Below, one piece after another: positions 1-6,899 of a stretch of DNA of 43,057 nt. This DNA comes from Arsukibacterium tuosuense. GTDB taxonomy: Bacteria; Pseudomonadota; Gammaproteobacteria; Steroidobacterales; GCA-2729495. The first letter of the stretch is position 1. Every line of letters begins with the position of its first letter. The stretch spans positions 1-43,057 of the forward strand of contig CAMBYH010000012.1 of the NCBI GenBank assembly GCA_945872065.1, read 5' to 3'. The notes under the pieces were generated by a model, which was not told the DNA's origin, did no database searches, and worked only from the letters and a program-made list of their open reading frames with translations. The translations under genes were made by a program, and so were the position numbers.

Positions 1-46
1 ATCCTCTCCTGGGCAGGCAGCCGGGCGGCTAGCGAGGGCGGCACGC

Positions 47-72
47 GTTACACAGCGATACAAAGAGTTACC
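47..72 (+). promoter_or_regulatory. Triple 10-bp-phased GTTAC box, copy 1
   Basis: Three hexamers, GTTACA (47-52), GATACA (57-62) and GTTACC (67-72), repeat at exactly 10-bp spacing, one helical turn. Tandem direct half-sites on one face of the helix are typical of OmpR/PhoB-family response regulators; the RstA box of enterobacteria is likewise built from GTTACA-like half-sites. CTGACA (76-81) follows and could be a -35 element, but no -10 lies at a good distance. The box is conserved in the second copy. That it is bound by a regulator is inference. Confidence 0.5.
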
Positions 73-149
73 CCCCTGACAAGAACCCCTGGCCCCCGAG
101 GCCTAACCTCTCCTCCATCAAGTTCGCCCTGAATTTAAGGAGAGGCAGA

Positions 150-266
150 GTGACCACCACCACCCACAACGAGCCCACCGGCTTACTGTACGAGTTCGGC
201 GACCTGCTCCTGGCCGTCACCGCCGTACTGATCGTCCTGGTCGGCGTCCCCCTCCTCCTGCTCTGA
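150..266 (+). CDS. 38-aa hydrophobic membrane peptide, copy 1
   Basis: A short gene starting GTG with a strong Shine-Dalgarno (AAGGAGAGG) about 5 bases upstream. The product has a polar N-terminus rich in Thr (MTTTTHNEPTG), then a Tyr-Glu-Phe-Gly-Asp segment and a C-terminal hydrophobic stretch of about 20 residues (19-38) long enough to span the membrane. I recognise no family. The copy at 1322-1438 differs at five residues: E8K, L12F, G32A, L35P and L36V. It sits between a phased regulatory box and an intrinsic terminator, so it looks like a free-standing transcription unit. Possible roles are a small stress-induced membrane protein, a type I toxin-like peptide, or a peptide carried on a regulatory RNA. 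The gene model is well supported but the function is unknown. Confidence 0.7.
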   Translation: MTTTTHNEPTGLLYEFGDLLLAVTAVLIVLVGVPLLLL

Positions 267-366
267 GGATCTGACGACCAGCCCCCCGAGGTTACCGGGG
301 CCGTCCGGAGACCGTCACCGCCGCCACTCCCCCTGGCAGCCCGTGACGACCGTGACAGCCCGAACC

Positions 367-404
367 AAGCCCGCCACTCCCCCCCGAGCTGGCGGGCTTT
401 TTTT
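367..404 (+). terminator. Intrinsic terminator after peptide gene, copy 1
   Basis: AAGCCCGCCA (367-376) pairs with TGGCGGGCTT (390-399), followed by a run of T. This ends the transcript of the 38-codon gene. The same terminator recurs at 1539-1576. Confidence 0.9.
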
Positions 405-406
405 AT

Positions 407-451
407 TCACCCGTTGATCGGGTAGATCAGGTCCAGGGCCTGCTCTTCACC
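407..451 (-). pseudogene. Orphan 3' fragment of tamB
   Basis: Read on the minus strand, these 45 bases encode GEEQALDLIYPING and a stop. This matches the last 14 residues of the intact TamB (GEEQALDLIYSINW) encoded from 1579. Upstream of 451 the similarity to tamB is lost. It is a by-product of duplicating the adjacent unit and shows that the duplication reached into the tamB coding sequence. It is not a gene. Confidence 0.85.
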
Positions 452-533
452 GGCGCTACGAGTACTATCTGCTGACCTTCTGATCCAGAGTTCATTGCTC
501 CAGACGCGGACAGGACCCATCCATCTCGCGACC

Positions 534-1151
534 ATGAGGATGAAGCAAGAAAAAGCCCTAATGTCCGTCGCGCTGTTTCTTGGATTACTACTGATGACCA
601 TTCCCGGCCCGCCACTCGACGCCTCTGAGGCTAGGCCCAGGAGAGAACTCCTGGTCACCGACTTCACCTCCGGCAGTACCGACCTTGGCTGGTACGTGCA
701 AAACGATAACGTGATGGGGGGACGAAGTCAGGGTGGTTTCAAAATGGGACCCGGGGGACTGATCTTTGCTGGCAGCACGAACACGAACGGTGGCGGCTTC
801 AGCTCGATCCGCACGCAACCCTTTCAGCTGGACTTGTCTAGCTACGACGGCATCCAGCTGGACGTGAAGGGCGACGGCCGCCGCTACACCTGGGAATTGC
901 AGACCAACGCGCGCTGGCGCGGCCGCCCGATCAGCTACTGGGCTGACTTCCCCACCCGGCAAGGTGAGCGGAGTACCGTCCAGGTCCCCTTCTCAAGCTT
1001 TGTTCCTCAGTTCCGTGGCTACAAGCTGGATGGACCCGAGCTCGACCCGCGGGAGATCCGGGAAATGGCCCTGTATATCTATGACAAGCAGGACGGTCCT
1101 TTTGAATTGCGGCTCGACAGCGTAAGGGCGTACTCGGCTGAGGCACCCTGA
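534..1151 (+). CDS. Exported CIA30-domain protein
   Basis: A 205-residue protein of the CIA30 family, named after the mitochondrial complex I assembly factor NDUFAF1. Diagnostic features are the QNDNVMGGRS block, the GGGFSSIRT segment, a VKGDGRRYTWELQT strand and VPFSSFVPQFRG, ending in YDKQDGPFELRLD. The ATG at 534 gives a basic N-terminus and a hydrophobic segment (residues 10-22), a likely signal peptide, so the bacterial protein probably works in the periplasm. A TTG at 495 is an alternative start but would add 13 polar residues before the signal. The gene lies between the two copies of a direct repeat, which suggests it arrived or was copied together with that unit. The biochemical role of bacterial CIA30 proteins is not established; the fold is a carbohydrate-binding-like beta sandwich. 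Confidence 0.85.
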   Translation: MRMKQEKALMSVALFLGLLLMTIPGPPLDASEARPRRELLVTDFTSGSTDLGWYVQNDNVMGGRSQGGFKMGPGGLIFAGSTNTNGGGFSSIRTQPFQLDLSSYDGIQLDVKGDGRRYTWELQTNARWRGRPISYWADFPTRQGERSTVQVPFSSFVPQFRGYKLDGPELDPREIREMALYIYDKQDGPFELRLDSVRAYSAEAP

Positions 1152-1217
1152 GGGACGATGACCGGGTAAGGGTGCCAGCCCCCGGCCGCGGTCCAATCCG
1201 GGATTCGAGGGACCGGC

Positions 1218-1243
1218 GTTACACCCTGATACAAAGAGTTACC
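1218..1243 (+). promoter_or_regulatory. Triple 10-bp-phased GTTAC box, copy 2
   Basis: GTTACA (1218-1223), GATACA (1228-1233) and GTTACC (1238-1243) repeat the arrangement of copy 1 with the same 10-bp period. Bases between the first two hexamers differ from copy 1 (CCCT against CAGC), while the hexamers themselves are unchanged. That pattern is what one expects if the hexamers are the recognised elements. The regulator is unknown. Confidence 0.5.
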
Positions 1244-1321
1244 CCCCTGACAAGAACCCCTGGCTCCCGAGGCCTAACCTCTTCTCCATCAAGTTCGCCC
1301 TGAATTTTGAGGAGACGTAAA

Positions 1322-1438
1322 ATGACCACCACCACCCACAACAAGCCCACCGGCTTCCTGTACGAGTTCGGCGACCTGCTGCTGGCCGTCACCGCCGTAC
1401 TGATCGTCCTGGTCGCCGTCCCCCCCGTCCTGCTCTGA
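1322..1438 (+). CDS. 38-aa hydrophobic membrane peptide, copy 2
   Basis: Starts with ATG, preceded by GAGGAG at a normal distance. The 38-residue product has the same plan as copy 1: a Thr-rich polar N-terminus (MTTTTHNKPTG), FLYEFGD, then a hydrophobic segment of about 20 residues that would form a single membrane helix. Two prolines near the C-terminus (PPVLL) replace the PLLLL of copy 1. Transcription would end at 1539-1576, just beyond which the convergent tamB gene stops. Nearly every nucleotide difference between the copies changes the amino acid (five replacements, one silent change and the start codon), so the peptide itself is not obviously under tight constraint. The function is unknown. 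Confidence 0.72.
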   Translation: MTTTTHNKPTGFLYEFGDLLLAVTAVLIVLVAVPPVLL

Positions 1439-1465
1439 GGGGCTCACGGCCAGCCACCCCGATTA

Positions 1466-1516
1466 ACGGGGCTGCCCGGAGATCGTCACCGCCGCCCACT
1501 CCCCCGGGCAGCCCGT
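1466..1516 (+). other. Long 3'-UTR hairpin in peptide transcript
   Basis: ACGGGGCTGCCCGG (1466-1479) can pair with CCGGGCAGCCCGT (1504-1516), about 13 base pairs with one bulged G and a 24-nt loop. The counterpart in copy 1 (about 295-345) has several mismatches and would fold poorly. It lies between the stop codon and the terminator. Confidence 0.5.
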
Positions 1517-1538
1517 GACCACCGTGACAGCCCGAACC

Positions 1539-1576
1539 AAGCCCGCCACTCCCCCCCGAGCTGGCGGGCTTTTTTT
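1539..1576 (+). terminator. Intrinsic terminator after peptide gene, copy 2
   Basis: AAGCCCGCCA (1539-1548) pairs with TGGCGGGCTT (1562-1571) followed by a T-run to 1576. The stop codon of the convergent tamB gene begins three bases beyond. There is no A-run on the left side, so it should act mainly on plus-strand transcripts. Confidence 0.9.
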
Positions 1577-1578
1577 AT

Positions 1579-4500
1579 TCACCAGTTGATCGAGTAGATC
1601 AGGTCCAGGGCCTGCTCCTCGCCGGAACTCCCTTCGATGCTGATCCGCCGGCCCAGCTTGTAGGTGGCCTTGACCGTCCCGAGCTTGTCGAACACGCCGT
1701 AGCTGTAGCGGATGAACAGGTTCTTGCCCAGTTGCTCGCCGATCACCACGGCGGTGTCCCCCGTATCGGTGGTGTCGACCCCCACCTCGTCCACCTTCAG
1801 CGCTGAACTCAGCTGCTGCACCACCGGCAGCGCCTGATTCAGGCCCAGGCTGATGGCGGCGCCCGAGACCGCCGAGCGATCCCCCGCACCCGCCGCGGAC
1901 AGCGGCTTGCCGGTGGTCAGGTAAGACAGCGCATCCAGCTCGCCCATGGCGGGCTCCGAAAACACCCGGGTCTCAATCCGGGACAGGCGACCGGTGAGCA
2001 ACACACCCACGGTCACATCCCGCCCCTCGTAAGTGAGATCCCGGCTGGCTTTCACGTCCAGCCCCGGGTCCGTCACCACACCGGAGAACAGCAGGGACCC
2101 GCGCTCGATGGCGAGTTTCTGGCCGAAGGCGCTGAACTGGCCGTCCCGCAGGCTGATCACACCAGAGCCGGTCACCAGCCCCGGATCGGCGGCCAGGGAC
2201 TGGTTGAGCAGCAGCGAGCCGTCCAGACCCGTCTTGAGGCCGAAGCCCTCGAAGGAAACTTTTTTTCCCAGGCGCACCTGCAGGTCGTCCAGAACGAAGA
2301 GTGGCGGTGCTTTCTCGACCGCCGCCACGTCCCGGCCGTGCACGATGGTGTCCGGCGAGGTCTGCACCGCGCTCTGGGCAATTTTCTTCAGCCGGATTTC
2401 GGCGCGGGGCACCAGCATGTCGCCACTGACCCGGAACTGGTTATCACGCAACACCACGCGGACATCCGGTGACACCTGCACGAGCCCCTCCGGTAACCGG
2501 ATCACATCAATCACCCGGCCCTTGACCGTGGCCTCGGCGGTGGGCACCAGCTGGTCCCGCCAGGCGAGAGCGCCATCCAGCGCCACATAACCCTTGCCCG
2601 AGCGCGCGTTACCCTTGAGAGCCACCTGCCCGTCTTCCCGGCCCTCCAGCGCGAGGCTGATGCGGTCCACGGTGATGCCCGCCGCGGGCACCGTGAAGGA
2701 GCCCTCCTCCAGCTGCAGCCCCCCGGCGATATCCGGCTGCCGTGCCTTGCCCGACAGCGCCGCCGCCACTGTGATGCGCCCCTTGATGTCGCCCACATCC
2801 ACCAGGCGCTCAACAATGGGACCGATGGACGCGAGATCCGGTACGCCGCCGTTCAGGTCGGCAACGATGGTGGGCGTCTCCCCCAGGGGGTCCGTGATGC
2901 GACCCGTGGTGGCCAGGCGCAAACCAAAGCTCTCCGCCACGGCAGCATCGAAGTCCAGCACGTTGTCGGCCAGCTCGGCGCTGACGCGGAACTCGCTGAT
3001 CTCGGTTTGCACGTCCTCGTCGTCCGGCACACGCCAGGTAATCAGCGCATCCTCCAGCCCGGCGCGCAGAGTGCCGGTCAGCCGGCCAGCATCGCTTTGC
3101 ACAGTCACTGCGGCGGCGGCCATGCCCGTGAGGCCGATGTCCGCCGGCAGCCAGGGGGCCAGCCGGGCCAGGGAAAACTGGCGGAGATCCGCGGCACCGC
3201 TGAAGCCCTTTTGATCGTAGCGACCGTCGCCCAGGCACAGCTCCGTCTCGCCGGAGGTCCAGCAATGGGCCGTGAGTCCGGCCGCAGGGCCTGCCACCCG
3301 CACCGTGACAGTAGCAGGCTCCCGCAGGGTCCAGCGGTCATTGCCGTTCACCGTGACCAGCCCAGTGCCGATGGTCTGGGTGAGGATCCCGTTCCTGTAG
3401 GTTCCCGTGCCGCTCAGCTCGACGTCCACGTCGCCGCCGGCCAGAGCCAGTTCCACGGTCTGCGCGTCGAGGTTGCCGGCGACCCGCAGGGACAGGTTGC
3501 CCAGGGGCCTGCCGGTCCAGGAGAGCTCCTCCAACTCCACATCGAGAGTGAGCCGCTGGCGGGAACCGACGGCACCCCGGGCCTGCAACGACTGAATGCG
3601 GAGATCCCGTGTCGCGAGGTTGCTGCCAGCGAGATCCAGCTCGAGGCTCGGCTGAGCCGTTGTGCCAGCAATCCTGCCCGTACCGCGCAGCTGGCCCTGG
3701 AAGTCCGGCCACAGGGTTGCCAGGTCCGGCGCATCGATCCGGAAGCTCCCGGCGAGGCCCTGCCCCCTGCCACGACCGCGGACGCCGGCTGAGGGACTGG
3801 TCAGCCGGCCGTCAAACTCCACACGATTGACACCGGCCTGGATTCGCACCGCGTCGAAGGCGAGGTCTTGCCCTTTCCGGCTCACGGTCCCGGCGGCCCG
3901 CAGTGGCCTGCCGAACAGGGTGCCACTCGCTGTGGGGATCTGGAGGCGGAAATTGCCCCGGTCGTCGAACTCGACCGTGCTGCCAAAATCCACGCGACCC
4001 GGAAAGCGGGGATCGATGAAGCGCGGATCGAGCCCCCGGCCCCGCAGCTCCAGCCTGCCAGCCAGTCCATCCTGCAGGCTGACGCGCCCAGACCCCACGA
4101 CCTGCCCGCCAAAGCCGTCCAGCTGGAGGCTCGGAATGTCCAGCGCGCGGGCCCCATCCTGAAGCGTCCCGCTCGCCGTCGCCCGGGCCTGGACCTCTGG
4201 CCAGTCCCCGAGACGCACGCCCGCCTCCAGTTCAGCGACGTAGCGGTCTGTCCAGCCCCGGACACTGAGCCGGCCCGCCGGGCTGCGCAGGAGCAGGCCC
4301 GGATCTGCGCCCAGCGGCCGCTCCAGGTCTGCCCAGCGCGCTTCGGCGCTGATCTCCGGCGCGTCCTGCAGCAGACGCGCGACCCCGCCCACACCCACCG
4401 GCGACGGCAGCAGCACGACCTGCTCGAAGCGCAGCGCCGCCAGGTCGCCCTTGAGCGCTCCGGATCCCGTCACTGCCAGGTCTGTCAGTTGCCACCCAAG

Positions 4501-5109
4501 TTCAGCATCGATCGCAAAAGGTTCGCCGGTGCCGAAGCTGCCAGTGGCCTGGGCACTGATGCCGTAAAGCTCTGCCTTGAGGGTCTCGAACTGCACTACC
4601 CCGTCGATCAGTTCACCCCGCAGGGTCACCGGCCCGATTTCCACCGGCACGATCTCAGCCACCGTGCCCGCATCCCGGTTGACACCGTTACGGATGAGGA
4701 GGCGCTGGATCTCCAGCCCGTCCGCCGCCAGGGTCACGGGCAGCAACAGGGGCTCCACGAGGGATTCCGGCTCGTCGGGTGGCCGGGGAGCAATGTCGAT
4801 GCGCACGAGAGCGGCGCGAGCCGTCGACAGTCGCAGGCGCTTCCGCAGCAGATCGGGCCAGCTCATGGCGAGCTCGGCGGGCTCGATCACGAGGGTGGTG
4901 CGCCCCGCCGTCAGCTGCAGGCGGTCGGCCTCGAGGCCCTCCAGCAGGGTGCCCCGGATCCCCGTCACGGTCAGTTGATCACCCGCCAGGTCCGCGATGG
5001 TGCCGATCAGCCAGGCGCTGCCCCGGGGGGTGCCGAGCACGAGCAGCCCAAGCACCAGGAGGATGGTGAGAGCGACCAGCAGCGTCGCGAGGGACCGCAC
5101 CAGGTTCAC
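1579..5109 (-). CDS. tamB: TamB, translocation and assembly module inner-membrane subunit
   Basis: A 1176-residue TamB (formerly DUF490), the long periplasmic partner of TamA. AsmA-like proteins of this kind are thought to bridge the inner and outer membranes for autotransporter assembly and phospholipid transport. The N-terminus is a single uncleaved membrane anchor (about residues 4-26). A long run of beta-strand repeats follows, and the conserved C-terminal domain ends with KLGTVKATYKLGRRISIEG and an aromatic-terminated last strand. The start is GTG (5107-5109), which overlaps the tamA stop as GTGA, so translation is probably coupled. The length is slightly below the E. coli protein (about 1260). 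A duplicated scrap of its last 14 codons lies at 407-451. Confidence 0.95.
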   Translation of the reverse strand: MNLVRSLATLLVALTILLVLGLLVLGTPRGSAWLIGTIADLAGDQLTVTGIRGTLLEGLEADRLQLTAGRTTLVIEPAELAMSWPDLLRKRLRLSTARAALVRIDIAPRPPDEPESLVEPLLLPVTLAADGLEIQRLLIRNGVNRDAGTVAEIVPVEIGPVTLRGELIDGVVQFETLKAELYGISAQATGSFGTGEPFAIDAELGWQLTDLAVTGSGALKGDLAALRFEQVVLLPSPVGVGGVARLLQDAPEISAEARWADLERPLGADPGLLLRSPAGRLSVRGWTDRYVAELEAGVRLGDWPEVQARATASGTLQDGARALDIPSLQLDGFGGQVVGSGRVSLQDGLAGRLELRGRGLDPRFIDPRFPGRVDFGSTVEFDDRGNFRLQIPTASGTLFGRPLRAAGTVSRKGQDLAFDAVRIQAGVNRVEFDGRLTSPSAGVRGRGRGQGLAGSFRIDAPDLATLWPDFQGQLRGTGRIAGTTAQPSLELDLAGSNLATRDLRIQSLQARGAVGSRQRLTLDVELEELSWTGRPLGNLSLRVAGNLDAQTVELALAGGDVDVELSGTGTYRNGILTQTIGTGLVTVNGNDRWTLREPATVTVRVAGPAAGLTAHCWTSGETELCLGDGRYDQKGFSGAADLRQFSLARLAPWLPADIGLTGMAAAAVTVQSDAGRLTGTLRAGLEDALITWRVPDDEDVQTEISEFRVSAELADNVLDFDAAVAESFGLRLATTGRITDPLGETPTIVADLNGGVPDLASIGPIVERLVDVGDIKGRITVAAALSGKARQPDIAGGLQLEEGSFTVPAAGITVDRISLALEGREDGQVALKGNARSGKGYVALDGALAWRDQLVPTAEATVKGRVIDVIRLPEGLVQVSPDVRVVLRDNQFRVSGDMLVPRAEIRLKKIAQSAVQTSPDTIVHGRDVAAVEKAPPLFVLDDLQVRLGKKVSFEGFGLKTGLDGSLLLNQSLAADPGLVTGSGVISLRDGQFSAFGQKLAIERGSLLFSGVVTDPGLDVKASRDLTYEGRDVTVGVLLTGRLSRIETRVFSEPAMGELDALSYLTTGKPLSAAGAGDRSAVSGAAISLGLNQALPVVQQLSSALKVDEVGVDTTDTGDTAVVIGEQLGKNLFIRYSYGVFDKLGTVKATYKLGRRISIEGSSGEEQALDLIYSINW

Positions 5110-6851
5110 AGGTCCGGCCCCAGCGTGATGTGGATCCGGAACGAGTCGGGAGCGTCGTCGAGGGGCACACCGACATCGAAGCGGATGGGCCCCAGGGGCG
5201 AATACCAGCGGATGCCGGCGCCCACGCTCTTCTTCAGTGAGAGGTTGCTGAAGGTGTCGAAGGCGTTGCCCGCGTCGATGAAGGCGGCGACGGACCAGTT
5301 GCCAAAGACCCGCTGGTCAAACTCGATGCTGCCCACCAGGGTGTCCGTGCCACCCACCACCTTGCCCTCCGCATCGAGGGGCCCCAGGGACTTGTAGTCA
5401 TAGCCCCGGACGCTGTTGTCACCGCCGGCAAAGTAGCGCACCGAGAAGGGCAGCTCCTTGAAGTCCTGCTTGATCGTCCAGCCCGCCTGCCCGCGAAGCA
5501 GAAGTCGCGCGGTGGACCACAGGGGCAGGATGGCCTTGCTTTCCGTGGACACCTGCGTGAAGGCCGTGTTCGAGCCCAGGACCTCATCCGTACCCTTGAC
5601 GGTGAAGTTGAGGCGGTAACCGCCCCGGGGCCTGCTGGGCAGCAGGAGTGGCTGGTTCACCCAGCTGATGCCCGGCAGCACCAGGCTGCTGTTGCCCGTG
5701 TCACCCGCGACGTTGAAGGACTCCAGGATGTAGTCCACGAAGCGCGTCTCGCGCCAGTTGCCCCGGCGGCGCTTCACCTGCTTCACGCCCAGCCGGAACT
5801 CGTCGCTGCGGCTGTCTTCCGGGTTTTCGTACTTGTAGCCCGTATCGACACTCAGCCATTCATCCTTGGGCCTGCCGGTGGGCAGGCGGTAGCTGAGGGT
5901 GGCTTCGCCGAGAATCGGCGAAACTGAAGTCGTGTACTCGAGCTGGTGGCCTTTGGTGTTCAGGCGCCGGTTCAGATAGCCGAGCCGCAGCTTGGGTCCG
6001 GTGTCCGTCGCGTAACCGATACCCGTGGTCCAGGTCTGGGGCGGCGCCGGGGTGAGGACGATCGTCAGCGCCACATCCAGGTCCGGAGCAGGCCGGGGCG
6101 TGGTCCGCAGCTCGACGTTCTGGAAGTACCCGCCGGTCAGCAGGTCGGTGTAGAGCTGGTTCAGCTGGTCAGCGTCGTAGGGCTCGCCGGGCTTGAACTC
6201 CACGTAGCGCAGGGCCAGCTGGGGATCGACGACCGTCTGGTCCAGGGTTACGGGCCCAAAGCGGTAGCGCTCGCCGGAGGCGTAGTCGAGGGTGATGTCG
6301 GCGGCCAGTGCCTCGGGATACACGTCGATGCGGCTGGCGACATAGCGCCCCTCGAAGTACCCCCGGCGCTGGGCCAGAGTCGCGAAGCTGGCCTTGAGCT
6401 CGTCGTAGGCCCGCTGGTTCAGCCCTTTGCCAGGCGCCAGGTCGGGGTTGCTGAGCACCCCGGTGAGCCGGGCATCGGACTGGCCGGCACCGGAGACGCG
6501 GATACTGACGTTGCGGAGGCGAACGCGGGGTCCCCGCTTGACGGCAAAGGTCGCCTGCCAGCACCCCGATTCCCCCTCGAGGTCCAGCTCCTTGTCGATG
6601 GTCGGAGCGTAGTAGCCGTAGACCTCCAGGGCTCCGCGAATCTCCTTGTCAGCCCGGCGATAGAGGCGGCGCACCCGGGCATCCGGCACCGTGCAGGGCT
6701 CGTCCGCCAGGTCCACCGTGGCCCGGAGGATTTTCTCGGTGGTGCGGCTCAGGCCCTGGAATTCCACGGCGCCCTGGGCCCGGGGGGGCACGAAAACGAG
6801 GGCCAGAAGCAGGGCCAGGACCAGGGGGGCTGCAAACGGGGAAGGTGGCAT
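5106..6851 (-). CDS. tamA: TamA, Omp85-family outer-membrane subunit
   Basis: A 581-residue Omp85-family protein, close to the 577 residues of E. coli TamA. It has a signal peptide (MPPSPFAAPLVLALLLALVF), three POTRA-like domains over roughly residues 25-270, and a C-terminal 16-strand beta barrel. The conserved FAGGDNSVRGY motif and the closing IRFDVGVPL strand are present. It works in the outer membrane with TamB. The reading frame stays open upstream to 7433, but the ATG at 6851 is the one followed by a signal sequence, and the upstream part is antisense to the divergent gene. The cysteine pair in the first POTRA domain (DEPCTV, SGCWQ) suits a periplasmic domain. It is the first gene of a tamA-tamB operon. 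Confidence 0.95.
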   Translation of the reverse strand: MPPSPFAAPLVLALLLALVFVPPRAQGAVEFQGLSRTTEKILRATVDLADEPCTVPDARVRRLYRRADKEIRGALEVYGYYAPTIDKELDLEGESGCWQATFAVKRGPRVRLRNVSIRVSGAGQSDARLTGVLSNPDLAPGKGLNQRAYDELKASFATLAQRRGYFEGRYVASRIDVYPEALAADITLDYASGERYRFGPVTLDQTVVDPQLALRYVEFKPGEPYDADQLNQLYTDLLTGGYFQNVELRTTPRPAPDLDVALTIVLTPAPPQTWTTGIGYATDTGPKLRLGYLNRRLNTKGHQLEYTTSVSPILGEATLSYRLPTGRPKDEWLSVDTGYKYENPEDSRSDEFRLGVKQVKRRRGNWRETRFVDYILESFNVAGDTGNSSLVLPGISWVNQPLLLPSRPRGGYRLNFTVKGTDEVLGSNTAFTQVSTESKAILPLWSTARLLLRGQAGWTIKQDFKELPFSVRYFAGGDNSVRGYDYKSLGPLDAEGKVVGGTDTLVGSIEFDQRVFGNWSVAAFIDAGNAFDTFSNLSLKKSVGAGIRWYSPLGPIRFDVGVPLDDAPDSFRIHITLGPDL

Positions 6852-6887
6852 CGAATCGTCAGTCCCTGCCCGGTAGCGGGCCCGGGC

Positions 6888-6894
6888 TATTATC
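6888..6894. promoter_or_regulatory. Overlapping back-to-back -10 elements in the tamA divergent region
   Basis: Only 48 bp separate tamA (start 6851) from the divergent gene at 6900. TATTAT (6888-6893) on the plus strand and GATAAT (6889-6894) on the minus strand overlap almost completely. From the plus-strand element, transcription would begin at about 6900, on the start codon itself. No good -35 is visible for either direction. Confidence 0.4.
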
Positions 6895-6899
6895 CAGCA

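Larger units (their letters stand above)
46..451 (+). repeat. Direct repeat, copy 1 (peptide gene, terminator, tamB tail)
   Basis: This is the left copy of a repeat of about 405 bp whose second copy lies at 1217-1623, offset by 1171-1172 bp. Similarity begins abruptly at the first GTTAC box, since the bases just upstream of the two copies are unrelated, and it ends inside the tamB 3' end. Within 57-136 I count two mismatches against 1228-1307. The terminator block is essentially identical. The middle, around 270-350, is more diverged. No transposase, terminal inverted repeats or target-site duplication is visible. Confidence 0.9.
1217..1623 (+). repeat. Direct repeat, copy 2
   Basis: The right copy of the repeat described at 46-451. 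This copy is contiguous with the intact tamB gene and its 3'-UTR hairpin is better paired than in copy 1. It is therefore probably the ancestral one, and the left copy the derived duplicate. Confidence 0.9.

Noticed and set aside
1-45. A gene or regulatory site at the left edge
   Set aside because: No reading frame or motif could be supported in these bases; half of a GGCAGG-type palindrome is too weak to call.
46-1623. A composite transposon bounded by direct repeats
   Set aside because: The repeats contain no transposase gene, terminal inverted repeats or target-site duplication, and one border lies inside tamB.
3868-5397. A 509-codon plus-strand open frame opposite tamB
   Set aside because: It is a shadow of tamB codon usage, with Gln/Arg/Ala-rich low-complexity translation and no motif.
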